From NCBI GenBank assembly GCA_015478945.1, contig JABUQX010027777.1:1-15000 (forward strand): a stretch of 15,000 nucleotides of DNA, written 5' to 3'. The DNA comes from Trachelipus rathkii. Lineage: Eukaryota > Arthropoda > Malacostraca > Isopoda > Trachelipodidae. The translations under genes were made by a program, and so were the position numbers. Below the pieces are notes generated by a model that saw only the letters and a program-made list of their open reading frames with translations, was not told the DNA's origin and made no database searches. Below are positions 1 to 8,941 of this stretch, one piece after another (within the stretch, counting starts at the first letter, position 1; each line of letters opens with the position of its first letter).

Positions 1-640
1 CGCCACTGCACTGTCGACACCCTCACAAAATACGAAAGAAAAAAAATACAATTATTCAACGTAAAACTGGATAGTAAAGATTAAAATAACAATTTACTAA
101 AAACGTAGGTGCTGTGCTAATTTCCAGGAAGAAAAATATAATGAATAAAAAATGAAAAAAAAAAAAAAACTAGTTAAAAAAAAACTACGAAAGAATATAG
201 CCGCTAGTATAGTCTGAACTACGTAATTTAACGAAGCAATCCCTAAGAAAACTATACTGATTGCTATCTAACATAACAAAGAGTTTTGAAAATTAAAAAT
301 AAAACGGATAGCTTATCTTTAAAGGATGATCAAATTCTTCAAATATATTTTTATTAATAAGTTTAAAACAATTAAAACAGGAGCGTTATTTGTAACATGA
401 TATATATATATAATATATATATAGTATATAAATGGTATGTAGTATAAGTTAGGTATAATCAAAGTTAGTATAATATATAACTAGATAATAGTAAACTAAA
501 TAAAGTTACGTCTAGACGTTAATAATATAATAGATAAACGTCCTCAAGACGGTGTAACTGGTTAAAGGATGTATTTGTATATCTAAACATATGCTATCTA
601 GTTAATTTATCTAAATTCTAAATTATTATTATTTAAAGCA
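1..640. other. A+T-rich unassigned DNA, no gene seen
   Basis: I see no coding region or known repeat here. The stretch is strongly A+T-rich, with an A15 run at about 155-169, a second A run at about 176-184, and a short (TA)n tract at about 400-430. All six frames are cut often by stops. Confidence 0.7.
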
Positions 641-654
641 GTAAAGCAATCAAG

Positions 655-718
655 CCGAGTGAACCCTCCCACTCGGATCAATTTAATCATTTATAAAGGT
701 CACAATGGTAAGGACCTT
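655..718. other. Two adjacent short hairpins
   Basis: CCGAGTG (655-661) pairs perfectly with CACTCGG (670-676) across an 8-base loop. Twenty bases on, AAGGTC (696-701) pairs with GACCTT (713-718) across an 11-base loop. Both stems stand out from the A+T-rich surroundings because they are GC-containing. I do not recognise an RNA family. They could be a structured RNA element, the remnant of a repeat, or chance. Confidence 0.35.
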
Positions 719-944
719 ATTTCCGTAATACAAATCAAAAGTGCATAAATATAATATTCTATCATTGTAACACATGTAAAATTAGATCTTTGAAACGAGG
801 AAGAGAAAAAGGTTTTTGTTTTAAGTGCATTGGTACATAATTTACAACACATAAAAATTTATCATATAAAATTATAGACACCAAATATAATAACAAGGTA
901 TTTAAAAGATACCATATTAAATGTTTTTGCAGTATTTTATTTTA

Positions 945-1213
945 ATGTTATGTGGTTATTAAGATCTTTTTGTTTGGTTGTACTGATGTGATGAGATTCG
1001 ATCTTGTATTATTGTGTGTGCTGTAGTTCGAAGTTGAATAGGTACTTTATCACTAGATTCGATCGATGATAATGTTCTCGCTATCGCGCGCGTCGAATCA
1101 TCGAGAGTCTGATTATTTAGGTTATTAATGCTCGATAATATCATCATTAGGTTATTAGGTGAGGTAGCTGGTAGGGTAGTGAGGTTGTGTATTTATAGAT
1201 ATGGAGTTAGGTC
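945..1213. other. G/T-rich leader to the C-free segment
   Basis: Composition changes near 945 from A/T-rich to G/T-rich on the + strand. The segment contains several variants of a GATTCGATC-like word (near 995, 1057 and, inverted, near 1093) and a GC-rich core around 1085-1094. The - strand is open from about 959 to 1147 with non-repetitive codons, but there is no recognisable domain and no splice signal that I trust. I leave it as non-coding. Confidence 0.35.
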
Positions 1214-1495
1214 TGGATGGGTAGTGTTGGATTGTTAGGTGATAGTGATGTAGTGAGGGTTTTTATATTTTGGGTGGGTGGGGTTGAATGTTGTTTTGTT
1301 GTTTGTGTGTGTTTAGATAGTATAGGTTTGTGTAGGGTATTTATTAGGTATGGTTGATAGGTTTGGTGGTAGAGAGGTGTGGTGATTGTGTATGGGGTGG
1401 GAGATTTGGAGTTTAGTTAGTGGGGTTGATTTGAGTGTAGTTAGAGGTGGTAGGTGTAGGGTGGGTTATTAGGTGATGGTAGTGTAGTTGTTGTT
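1214..1495 (+). other. 282-base segment with no cytosine on the + strand
   Basis: From 1214 to 1495 the + strand contains no C, so the - strand is a natural G-less segment. In the central 180 bases (1261-1440) I count about 71 G, 81 T, 28 A and 0 C. TTAGGT occurs seven times between 1117 and 1474, in a dispersed rather than tandem pattern. G runs at 1257-1259, 1272-1274, 1276-1278 and 1280-1283 could form a G-quadruplex with one long loop. No open frame of note crosses it. Confidence 0.85.
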
Positions 1496-1740
1496 CTAGT
1501 CGTTGGTGCTAATGGATTATATGCAGGGTTAGCGATGAGCGGATACAGAAATGATTATTTATACATTCGACTCATTAAAGAACCGCGAGAGATAGAGAGC
1601 TTTGTGATGAACGTTTTAGTGTTTATTAAGACAGAATAGGGATGAAAAACCAAGACATACAGGACAACCGTTATGATTATATTATTATTAGTTGAGTATT
1701 AATTATGTATCGATATGTACTATATGGATGTATAGAAGTA

Positions 1741-1895
1741 TTATAATTATTAATTAGTAAAAATATTATTATTTTAATTATATATTATTAAATAATTATA
1801 ATTATTATTATTATATATATTATTATGACTATATACTTATTTAGTATTATTAGTATTATTATTATATTATATTATATTATATTATATTATTATTG
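1741..1895. repeat. AT microsatellite with a TATTA pentanucleotide array
   Basis: Nearly pure A/T. It includes an (ATT)n run around 1795-1815 and six to seven tandem copies of ATTAT/TATTA at about 1861-1893. This is a simple-sequence repeat with no coding capacity. Confidence 0.85.
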
Positions 1896-2206
1896 AATTT
1901 ATTTATATGATTATAGTATTTATAGAATTATGGAAGGTTCTGAAAAAAATTATATAAGAGGGAGTAACATGAAAGTGCGTAAACTTACGTCTCTATTCGT
2001 GATAGAGTCAGAGAGTGCTCTCGCATTTATGTATAATCTTTTCAACAAATTTTAACAATAGTAGGGGCCGAGTCAACTAATGTCGTTGATATAGACGTTC
2101 TCATTAGACCAAAGAGACAGGGCTAGCCTAACAAACAATCAAACTAGAAGGGCCGATGTAGACATTGATGATCAGCAGAACGATGACACCCCGTTGCGGA
2201 TCTGCT

Positions 2207-2355
2207 CAATAAGATAATAATAATAAAAAAGTATAATAATAAAATAATAATAAGAATAATGAAGAATAAATAAAGAAAGATAATAATAGAGAATAAAATA
2301 ATAGGGAAATAGTATAATAATAAGAATAATAGGGATAATACAATAATAATAAATT
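2207..2355. repeat. Imperfect (AAT)n / (ATA)n microsatellite
   Basis: Reiterated AATAAT/ATAATA units with scattered G interruptions. The long - strand frame here (about 2144-2434) is only this repeat read as L, I, F and Y codons, so it is not a gene. Confidence 0.8.
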
Positions 2356-2550
2356 GAATGAGGTTTGAACCACTAAGAAGAAGATGATAGGCTGATATAT
2401 TCTCCTTAATCGTTAACAGAATGATTCGATGCAATCAAACTGTCGAAGATCGGAAACCGATTTTTTACATAATTCGACTATATTTCTGTTCGGCTTGATG
2501 TTCATTCAGTTTCTTGCCTTTTGTATATTTTGACAAAGATGCTTTTGGCA

Positions 2551-2782
2551 CAGTGTCAACTCACTGCCGGGACCGGAGCCGGGACCGGAGCACGATCCGC
2601 AAGTTTGGGTGAGCCTGACCGAACCCGGAGCGAAACTTTTGAGGGACTGAGCCGGAGCCGACCGGAAGGCGAAAATTTTTTGGGGCAGCTGTAGCCGGAG
2701 TCCGCGAGTCGCAGGCGAAATTTAGGGGACTGGAGCGACGCCGAGTCGGACGCAAAAAAGAGCCTTCTCCGCTCCGGCAAAT
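2551..2782. repeat. GC-rich tandem repeat block beginning with CAGTG (hAT-like end?)
   Basis: An abrupt GC-rich island in A+T-rich DNA. It opens with CAGTGTCAACTCACTG at 2551-2566. Further in, units begin with GCGAAA- or GCAAAA-like words at about 2630, 2669, 2715 and 2752 (spacing 37-46). Each unit is an A/T core followed by a GGAGCCGG-like block. Many hAT transposons start with CAGTG and carry subterminal repeats, so this may be one terminus. The open - strand frames are repeat-encoded R/S/P-rich sequence. Confidence 0.5.
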
Positions 2783-2811
2783 ACAAAATTAAGTAATTAT
2801 TAATTTTTTAT

Positions 2812-2905
2812 TACTACACGTGTTATATATATAATATATATGGTAATATAATATAATAATATATAATGAGATTATATATATATACAAGTATAGATATAAA
2901 TATAT
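2812..2905. repeat. (TA)n-rich tract
   Basis: Alternating TA with A/T interruptions. The DNA just downstream (2906-3060) is G-containing and C-poor on the + strand. Confidence 0.75.
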
Positions 2906-3169
2906 ATTATGGTATTTGAGGATGGCAAGATGAGTATGTGATCATATTATACTTAGTATAGGGAGGTATGTATATATGAGAATATTTAAAAGGCATAGGT
3001 ATAAGGTATTAGGTAGTACTATAAGTTAATAAATGTATGTAATTTAATAAATTCATTAGTGCTCTTATCCAAAATTTAATCATGTATATTGTATAATTCA
3101 TAATAAAAAAAGGTTCGGTAATTCTATTAATAAGATAATTAATGTAAGTTAATTTCCCTAGAAAAAATC

Positions 3170-5165
3170 ATTTCAACTAAACCAAAATCGAAAACACTTC
3201 ATGAATGAAAATAAGTACCGCACCTGATGAGAAATAATACACTTCATTTGTCAATAGTGAAATAGTTAACCACGTTATGGGAAACAGTCCATTCGATCAC
3301 GCAACAAAAGAGTCTTACCTAAACTACCAGTTTACTCATTGTCTATCTATATATCTATCTATTGGAATCCTCGTAAAGTAATGCGATATGTTCAAGACGT
3401 GGCTATCAGTGCCAGACATGCGCAATTGTTAAAAAAAAGGTGAAGCTAAAGGTAAACAGGAGAAACCTTTAATTTCAGAGAGAACTGAAAGCTGAGAAGG
3501 AAACTTTTTCAGTGCCATAAACTTGTTCTGTCAAAGCTGAAAATAGTCAAAATACAATTGATTATAGTGGTTGTTAAAAATAGTGACCCATTAGTTTTCT
3601 TGCATAACCAGGATTAAAGCACTGTGTGACAAAATGGCTTGCCAAGCATGCATTCTCTTGAAGAGGAAAAATAATTGTAAAATAGCATGTTGCCAACCGA
3701 TTATAAACCCCCTTTAACAAAAATGTAAGCTTAAAAATTGCATAAAGGGCTTTGTGCATTAAAAATGGATACTTACACATGCGCAAAGCTAAATTATTTT
3801 GTCAAAAGTTATATATGTGACGAAGATACAAAACAATATTTCTTAAAAACGTTAGCAGTAAAGAAAAACATACACATTTATGCAGAATGACAATTACACA
3901 TACGCAATTACTTCTTAAAAACTGTGAATAATAAAAGCATTAAAAACAAGTAATTAGCTTATTTACGGATAACGCATCAAAGATCAAAAGAAAAATTAAA
4001 TAAGGAAAAATGAGGGTGGAACAGGAAGCTGGTAAAGTGATACTGATTTTATTTGAATGACAACAAAATGAAATATAACTGCAAAATCTTGATAAAACCT
4101 ATGCAAAAAATCTTTGCGCAACATGCTAAACTTGCATCACATAGATTGGGATCAATACTTTACAGGTAGCAGTGCGTGATGGTCCTCTCTAGCAAACCAT
4201 AGAGAAATCTAAACAGGCTAGACAAATACAAAAGCCAGCACGTACCCCAAAATAATGAAGTCAAAAAATCAAGCGCAAAAAGTGCAAATCTTAGGTCGAA
4301 GGACAAGATGGGAAATACACTGTTTAGCTCTAAAGTCTAAGCTTCTGCAACTAAAAAGATTATAGTATAGGAGTAGTATGATGGCTGCCGGTACTTCGAA
4401 CTTTCTCTCTCCGACAGTCAGTGGAACAAATCGAAACACCGAAGAATTAATAAACACCCATACTGTACAACAAAAAATATTCAATCGAAACTGACTGCAG
4501 GGAAAATTTATAGAGAACGGTTTTACGCAAATCGACAGAATAAATTCCAATAAAAGAAGGGAAAATGTTTTAACTGAAAATAAATATTTTTGTCGACAAT
4601 CTTTGTTAAGAATCTGTCCCAGAACTGAAGATCTGAATTTAAAGCTAGTGTTCTTTGCGAACTAGACTTAAAATGAATAGACGCATCGAACGAGAAACTG
4701 GGCCGGATCAATAGTTCAGCATTTCAGGAATCCCCTGAGAATTTTGTCAGATGAAGATGAAGAATCAAATTTGCCAGATAATGGAAAAATGGAGCATCAC
4801 TTACCGAATGAAAAAACAAACAAGGCGATCCTCTTGTAAAAGACACAACCTAAAAATCCTCTAGGAAAAATAAAAGGTAGAAATCCATAAGTCATTAGAT
4901 GGAATAATAAAAATCGACCGGAAATCCAAGTTATCAGTAAAGAGGCATCAATTGCTATCCTAAAATTGTTGCAAGATCCTTGCACAAATTAAGCTGTTTG
5001 CCTCCAAGAAAGAGAATATTGAAACTTATCTGCTAAAAATAATAAAAACGAATTTGAGTACATTTTGAATAGTATTTTAAGTACATTTTTGAGAAACATT
5101 TTGAATAAATTCCTCGTGTGAGTGGTCAGTAATCTTAAAGAGAAGATTATTTTGAAAAAGTTAGC
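3170..5165. other. 2 kb of higher-complexity DNA, unassigned; possible decayed gene or intron
   Basis: This is the longest stretch of the window without simple repeats apart from a short TCTA microsatellite near 3342-3361. The - strand has open segments at about 4985-4797, 4711-4523, 4550-4269 and 3786-3574, but none gives a protein I recognise. Two intron-like signal pairs lie on the - strand: donor GTAAGT at 4804-4799 with acceptor TTCTCAG ending at 4735, and donor GTAAGTAT at 3776-3769 with acceptor ATTTTCAG ending at 3537. Joining the first pair brings a stop within about nine codons in the continuing frame. It could be a non-coding transcript, a decayed gene, or intronic DNA. Confidence 0.3.
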
Positions 5166-5167
5166 GA

Positions 5168-5590
5168 AAAAGTGGAATTATATAGTATATATATAGATAG
5201 ATATATGTATATATATATATATGTAATATATATAAATATATAGATAGTATATATAGTAGTATATATAATATATATAGGACGATATTTCTTCCGTAATATA
5301 GTGCATAGATAATACTAGTTTTATGAGTATGATATATATATATATATTATATATATAATATTATATGTAGATAATTGTATATATATAGTGATATATAGTA
5401 TATAAGTATATATAGGTATAATAATAGTAATTAGGTTAAAATGAATAAGTATATATAAAATAGAGATATAGTAAGTATTAATAATATAATAGATATAGAT
5501 AATAGTATAATATATATTATAATATGTAATATAGGTATATATATAATAAATAAAATATATAGTAATATAGTATATATTCATATATGAGAT
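5168..5590. repeat. 420-bp (TA)n-rich tract, C-free in its centre
   Basis: Imperfect TA repeats. From 5316 to 5578 the + strand contains no C but about 30 G, so every interruption of the A/T pattern is a G on this strand. The I/Y-rich - strand frame over it is repeat-encoded. Confidence 0.85.
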
Positions 5591-5944
5591 AAAATTGTTT
5601 TCATATATTTAATTATGTTATAGTATTTCAACGTCATAGTTCAACGAGGAATCATTTTAAACTTTAGGATTAAATGAATCTAAATATATGTTATTCTTTA
5701 GAAAGAAAAATAATAAAAATTTATATGCAAATTAAAAGGGATGTTGATGAAAGAGAATAATAAAATTACGGAAAAAGTGACTGGATCCTGTTTCTTATTT
5801 ATTAAAATTTCTTATTTTTCTAAAGTTTTCTAAGTGTTAAATTCTAAGTTAATAAAGACGTCTTATAACAAACATTTAAGTTTCAATTATGAAAAGTCGT
5901 TTGAGATTTTTAATTAAGAGACTGTAAAGAGAAAATTAATTCAA

Positions 5945-6155
5945 AATTGAGAGCCGGAAGCCGGATCGAGCCGAACAATTTGAAAATGCCGGAGCCGGAG
6001 TGGAGCCGGTTAATTTAAAATGCTAGAGCCGAGCCGATCGGAGCGCGTAATTTAAAATGCTGACCGGACCGAGCGATCCGGGTAATTTAGAAAATTCTGG
6101 AACCGAGCCGGAAGTGGACCGGAAAAAAATTGCCGGCTCCCAGCCCGACTCACTG
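5945..6155. repeat. GC-rich ~36-bp tandem repeat ending with CACTG (hAT-like end?)
   Basis: The A/T core AATTTAAAATGC or a close variant recurs at 5977, 6012, 6049 and 6084 (period 35-37). Each core is followed by a variable GGAGCCGGAGCCGG-like block. The array ends in GCCGGCTCCCAGCCCGACT and then CACTG at 6151-6155. The design matches the block at 2551-2782: A/T core plus GGAGCC block, with CAGTG/CACTG on the outer edge. The repeats vary too much and touch each other without uniform spacers, so this is not a CRISPR array. Confidence 0.6.
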
Positions 6156-6386
6156 TCACGCACTATGAGACCTTGCGATACCTATTGAATTCATTGTCTT
6201 ACAGAATTTACTGTAATTCACCAATCTGTTATCTATGGGTGGGGAATTAGATAAGGGCGTAGGCTGAGTAGATGCAATTTCTCCTGATATGAGTTTAAAT
6301 GCAGATTAAATCAATATACATAAGTTTATTTGGTATTATGTTGTTTTATTTGTGCTTATATTATGAATTTTTTGATTGTCAAGGTT

Positions 6387-6680
6387 TCTACCTGGCTCGC
6401 CAATCATTCATATTATACTTAAAATAATTCATATAGATACAGGTTGAGTGGAGCAGTAGACTCGATCGAAGGTATAGTTGAAAGAAAGCATAAATTTCGC
6501 GTCGGTCCTTCAAACAACGTTCATGGTCTTGGGGAGCCAGATTACTCAACATTATGTCAGCTGTCGCCAATTTGATCTTAACACCTGAAGCAGGCGCTGA
6601 AATATCGCTGAGCCACGGAAAAATTTTTCTTGTTACTGACTGTTGGCACCAAAGGATTGTCCCTCCTACGAATTTAAAAA
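6387..6680 (-). CDS. Candidate single internal exon, unknown product
   Basis: On the - strand a good acceptor (pyrimidine-rich, ending GTTATTTTAG at 6681) is followed by about 290 open bases and then a plausible donor, GCCAG followed by GTAGAAACC at 6386. GC content is near 42 percent, above the surrounding DNA, and the codons are not A/T-biased. The encoded stretch runs from FKFVGGTILW to MNDWRA and matches no family I recognise. The + strand is also open over 6554-6748 and slightly upstream, so strand choice is uncertain. I find no neighbouring exon in a compatible frame. It may be an exon of a gene extending beyond the window, a decayed transposon fragment, or chance. Confidence 0.2.
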
Positions 6681-6835
6681 CTAAAATAACAGAATATACA
6701 CGCAAGTGTGTTGGTTGGTGTTTCGTGTTGGGCTTCTTAGAGCACTAAGTTGAAATGAGGCTTTCTAATTTCTAATTACTAATATTGAGTTATTGCTTAA
6801 ATGAAATTTATTATATAAAATAACGTACAGGCTTG

Positions 6836-7320
6836 AATTTTCAACCATTAACCGCTCGCTGCTGGGGACCGTCACGTGTCTTCACGAGTAATGTCTTTCT
6901 ATGACTGACCCGACCTTGTTCGTCATAAAGTCGATTCTTCTAATGTAGTTCTAGTTGTATGGAATCTCGCTCCTTTCTAGATTCGTATCTACATTATCTA
7001 GTGACATTTGCAAGTTTTGAGAGCAGGACTAGTTATAATACAGGCGATTCACTGATTTTATTCTATGACCAAGCGTCAGAGAGCGCGAGATTTACAGAGC
7101 TCGTGTCAGTTGGAAAATTGGCTTAGGAATTCATAGATGCGGGATGGACGGTTTTTTTATGTAATCACCCTTTCCCCCCCCTAAAGGAGCTTCATCTTAG
7201 TACTTTGAATCCGCTTCGATTTCTCCTGACTTGTTCTCGCGCCGTGAGGCCGCCTTTAGCGCTGCCCCCCTCCGCCTGTGCCTCATATTTGCGAGAAATT
7301 TCTGGTATTTTCTCCCTTGT
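6836..7320. other. Unassigned DNA of raised GC content
   Basis: About 480 bases with more CpG and mixed-complexity sequence than the surroundings. It includes a CACGTG palindrome near 6875 and a GC-rich patch at about 7230-7300. There is no long open frame and no recognised repeat. It could be a regulatory region or the remains of a transposable element. Confidence 0.3.
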
Positions 7321-7329
7321 ATAATGAGT

Positions 7330-7440
7330 ATATTAGGTATATTCTAAAGATAATATAGTATATATATATATAAATGATATATAATATATAGTATAATATA
7401 GAGTATATATATATATATATATATATAATATAGGGGATAG
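7330..7440. repeat. (TA)n-rich tract
   Basis: Alternating TA with G interruptions on the + strand. It runs directly into a purine-rich patch. Confidence 0.75.
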
Positions 7441-7492
7441 CGAGAGATAGAGAGGGGTGGAGGAGGAGAAAAAGAAAGATGATATAGAATCT
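7433..7492. repeat. Purine-rich (GA/GGA) low-complexity patch
   Basis: GAGAGATAGAGAGGGGTGG-type sequence followed by GGAGGAGAAAAAG. This is low-complexity DNA with no coding signal. Confidence 0.6.
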
Positions 7493-7551
7493 CTTGCTCG
7501 TGTATATCGAGAAAGAATGTCTTACAGCTAGTAAAAAAAGAAATTTGCTTT

Positions 7552-7622
7552 AAATATATATATATAATATAGGGATATAGATATTTGTAAATATAGGTAT
7601 ATATATATAAGTGGGTATACTG

Positions 7623-7654
<32 letters not shown>

Positions 7655-7808
7655 AATATAAGATAATATATAATAATTATAATATAGTATAAAATAATAT
7701 ATATAATATATATTAATATATAGATATATATATATATAAAATATATATATATAAATATTATATAAATAAGATATATATATTAGGTATATATAATAAATAT
7801 ATATATCG
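7552..7808. repeat. (TA)n-rich tract
   Basis: About 250 bases of imperfect TA repeats. The + strand lacks C from 7621 to 7806 but keeps about seven G. The Y/I-rich - strand frame reaching 7873 is repeat-encoded. Confidence 0.85.
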
Positions 7809-7838
7809 GAACAATAAATGAATAATCTGACCCAGCGC

Positions 7839-7873
7839 ATGACGCAGCTAAAAACAATAAACATGTGCGTCAT
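7839..7873. other. Short inverted repeat ATGACGCA / TGCGTCAT
   Basis: A perfect 8-base inverted repeat at 7839-7846 and 7866-7873 with a 19-base spacer. A further GTCATGCG-like word lies at about 7880-7887. The TGACGCA half-site resembles bZIP binding words, but in isolation that is weak evidence. Confidence 0.25.
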
Positions 7874-8191
7874 TTCACCGTCATGCGTGGTACTACACGT
7901 TCACAGAGCGCGCGCCAGGGAAAGTAAGGTATCAGTTGTGTTTATCGGAAACTATTATCACAAAAATGCTTTTAAAAGCTACTGAACATACGGAATGAGA
8001 ATAAACTATAACTTGTTTATCGCGTAGCAGATTAAAACAAGCTAAGATAACGGCTATAAAATATTAGAAGATTAATTTTACTTACTGAAAAATATTACTA
8101 TATAGCTCACTAATGAGCGCAAAAATGCCTATCTATCTATATAATATCTATTATTTTAAAATTCAAGCATGTGAAAAGCGGACACCTGACG

Positions 8192-8199
8192 TATAAAAG
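8192..8199 (+). promoter_or_regulatory. TATA-box-like element TATAAAAG
   Basis: A perfect TATAAAAG with GC-containing flanks (GACG before, CCAGCAGAGCG after), lying outside any TA microsatellite. A start would be expected near 8222-8225. I see no clear initiator motif and no coding region downstream. If real, it would drive a non-coding RNA or a gene whose first exon is not visible. Chance is quite possible in A+T-rich DNA. Confidence 0.2.
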
Positions 8200-8516
8200 C
8201 CAGCAGAGCGTAATTGTGAACTTTTTATGATTCTTGTTTCATATGGTCTGATGTGCTGTTAATGTGGTAATTATATGATCATGTATTTGTTATCCTAACT
8301 CATAATTATCAGTAGTAATTTAAATATAATATATATATTGATGTCAATATATCTTGTTGATCTGAGAAAGTATAATGGACCAGTGAACAAATAAATAGTA
8401 AGAAAGAGGGTTGTTTAAGAATTGACGTCCGATTTCATAACCAGTCGAGATAATAATAAGCTATAAATTTTTATTTACCATAATGCATAAGTTCGTGAAT
8501 AGATAAAAATAACGCC

Positions 8517-8647
8517 AATGTTAATGGTGAGGGTATGGAGTGAGTATATGTGATGAGATAGTAATTATAATGATGAGATAGTAGATTATATAGAGTGGAG
8601 GGTGATAGTATAATGTATAGTATAAGAGTATATAGTATATATATATA
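8517..8647 (+). repeat. C-free G/A/T segment with a 13-bp direct repeat
   Basis: No C occurs on the + strand from 8517 to 8647. TGATGAGATAGTA occurs at 8551-8563 and again at 8571-8583, a 20-base period. The segment runs into the TA tract at 8606-8720. Confidence 0.6.
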
Positions 8648-8720
8648 CTATAATATATATAATAATAGTAATATATAAATATAAAAACGGTAGTATATAT
8701 ATATATATATATAAATATAT
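8606..8720. repeat. (TA)n-rich tract
   Basis: Imperfect alternating TA with a GC-containing interruption near 8687-8692. The I/Y-rich - strand frame over this area is repeat-encoded. Confidence 0.75.
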
Positions 8721-8941
8721 GGTGGAAGGTTAACATAAAGGAAGGAAAAACATATGATTTAATGAATACTAGCCCCGATATAATGCTTTGACTTATTACT
8801 TTTAATCTATAAATTAGAGCAATGTTATTTAATTTTTTTTTTTTTAAATTTATATTAATTGAACTGTTCGCAGAGACGCATGCTTGTCGGTATTTAGATC
8901 GTGCAGACAAAGTTGTTTAATTGGTTTTGCGAGTTTAATAT

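Larger units (their letters stand above)
2551..6155. mobile_element. Possible degenerate hAT-like DNA transposon, 3.6 kb
   Basis: The block at 2551 starts with CAGTG and the block ending at 6155 finishes with CACTG. Reading inward from each end, both reach a GGGNNGGAGCCGG-like stretch and then GC-rich repeats with AAATTT-type spacers. The inner edge of each block fades without a terminus, as subterminal repeats of one element would. Against this, the flanking octamers (TTTTGGCA and TCACGCAC) do not match as a target duplication, and I see no hAT transposase or BED domain inside. Two unrelated solo fragments would explain it equally well. Confidence 0.25.

Noticed and set aside
959..1147. 62-codon minus-strand frame with non-repetitive codons
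   Set aside because: Length is within chance, it is blocked upstream by a stop after about 17 more codons, and no domain or splice site is visible.
2556..2786. Two overlapping minus-strand frames rich in R, S and P
   Set aside because: They are translations of the GC-rich tandem repeat units. The repetition of residues follows the DNA period.
3574..3786. 70-codon minus-strand frame ending in ARKLMGHYF
   Set aside because: No family recognised, and a strong donor-like site lies at its upstream edge. Kept only as part of the unassigned block.
5321..5581. I/Y-rich minus-strand frame (similar ones at 7643-7873, 8521-8910, 11414-11761)
   Set aside because: These are readings of (TA)n microsatellite, with no complex protein sequence beyond short flanks.
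5977..6120. Regularly spaced repeats that might suggest a CRISPR array
   Set aside because: Repeat units diverge, the intervening GC blocks resemble each other rather than being unique spacers, there are no cas genes, and the sequence is eukaryote-like.
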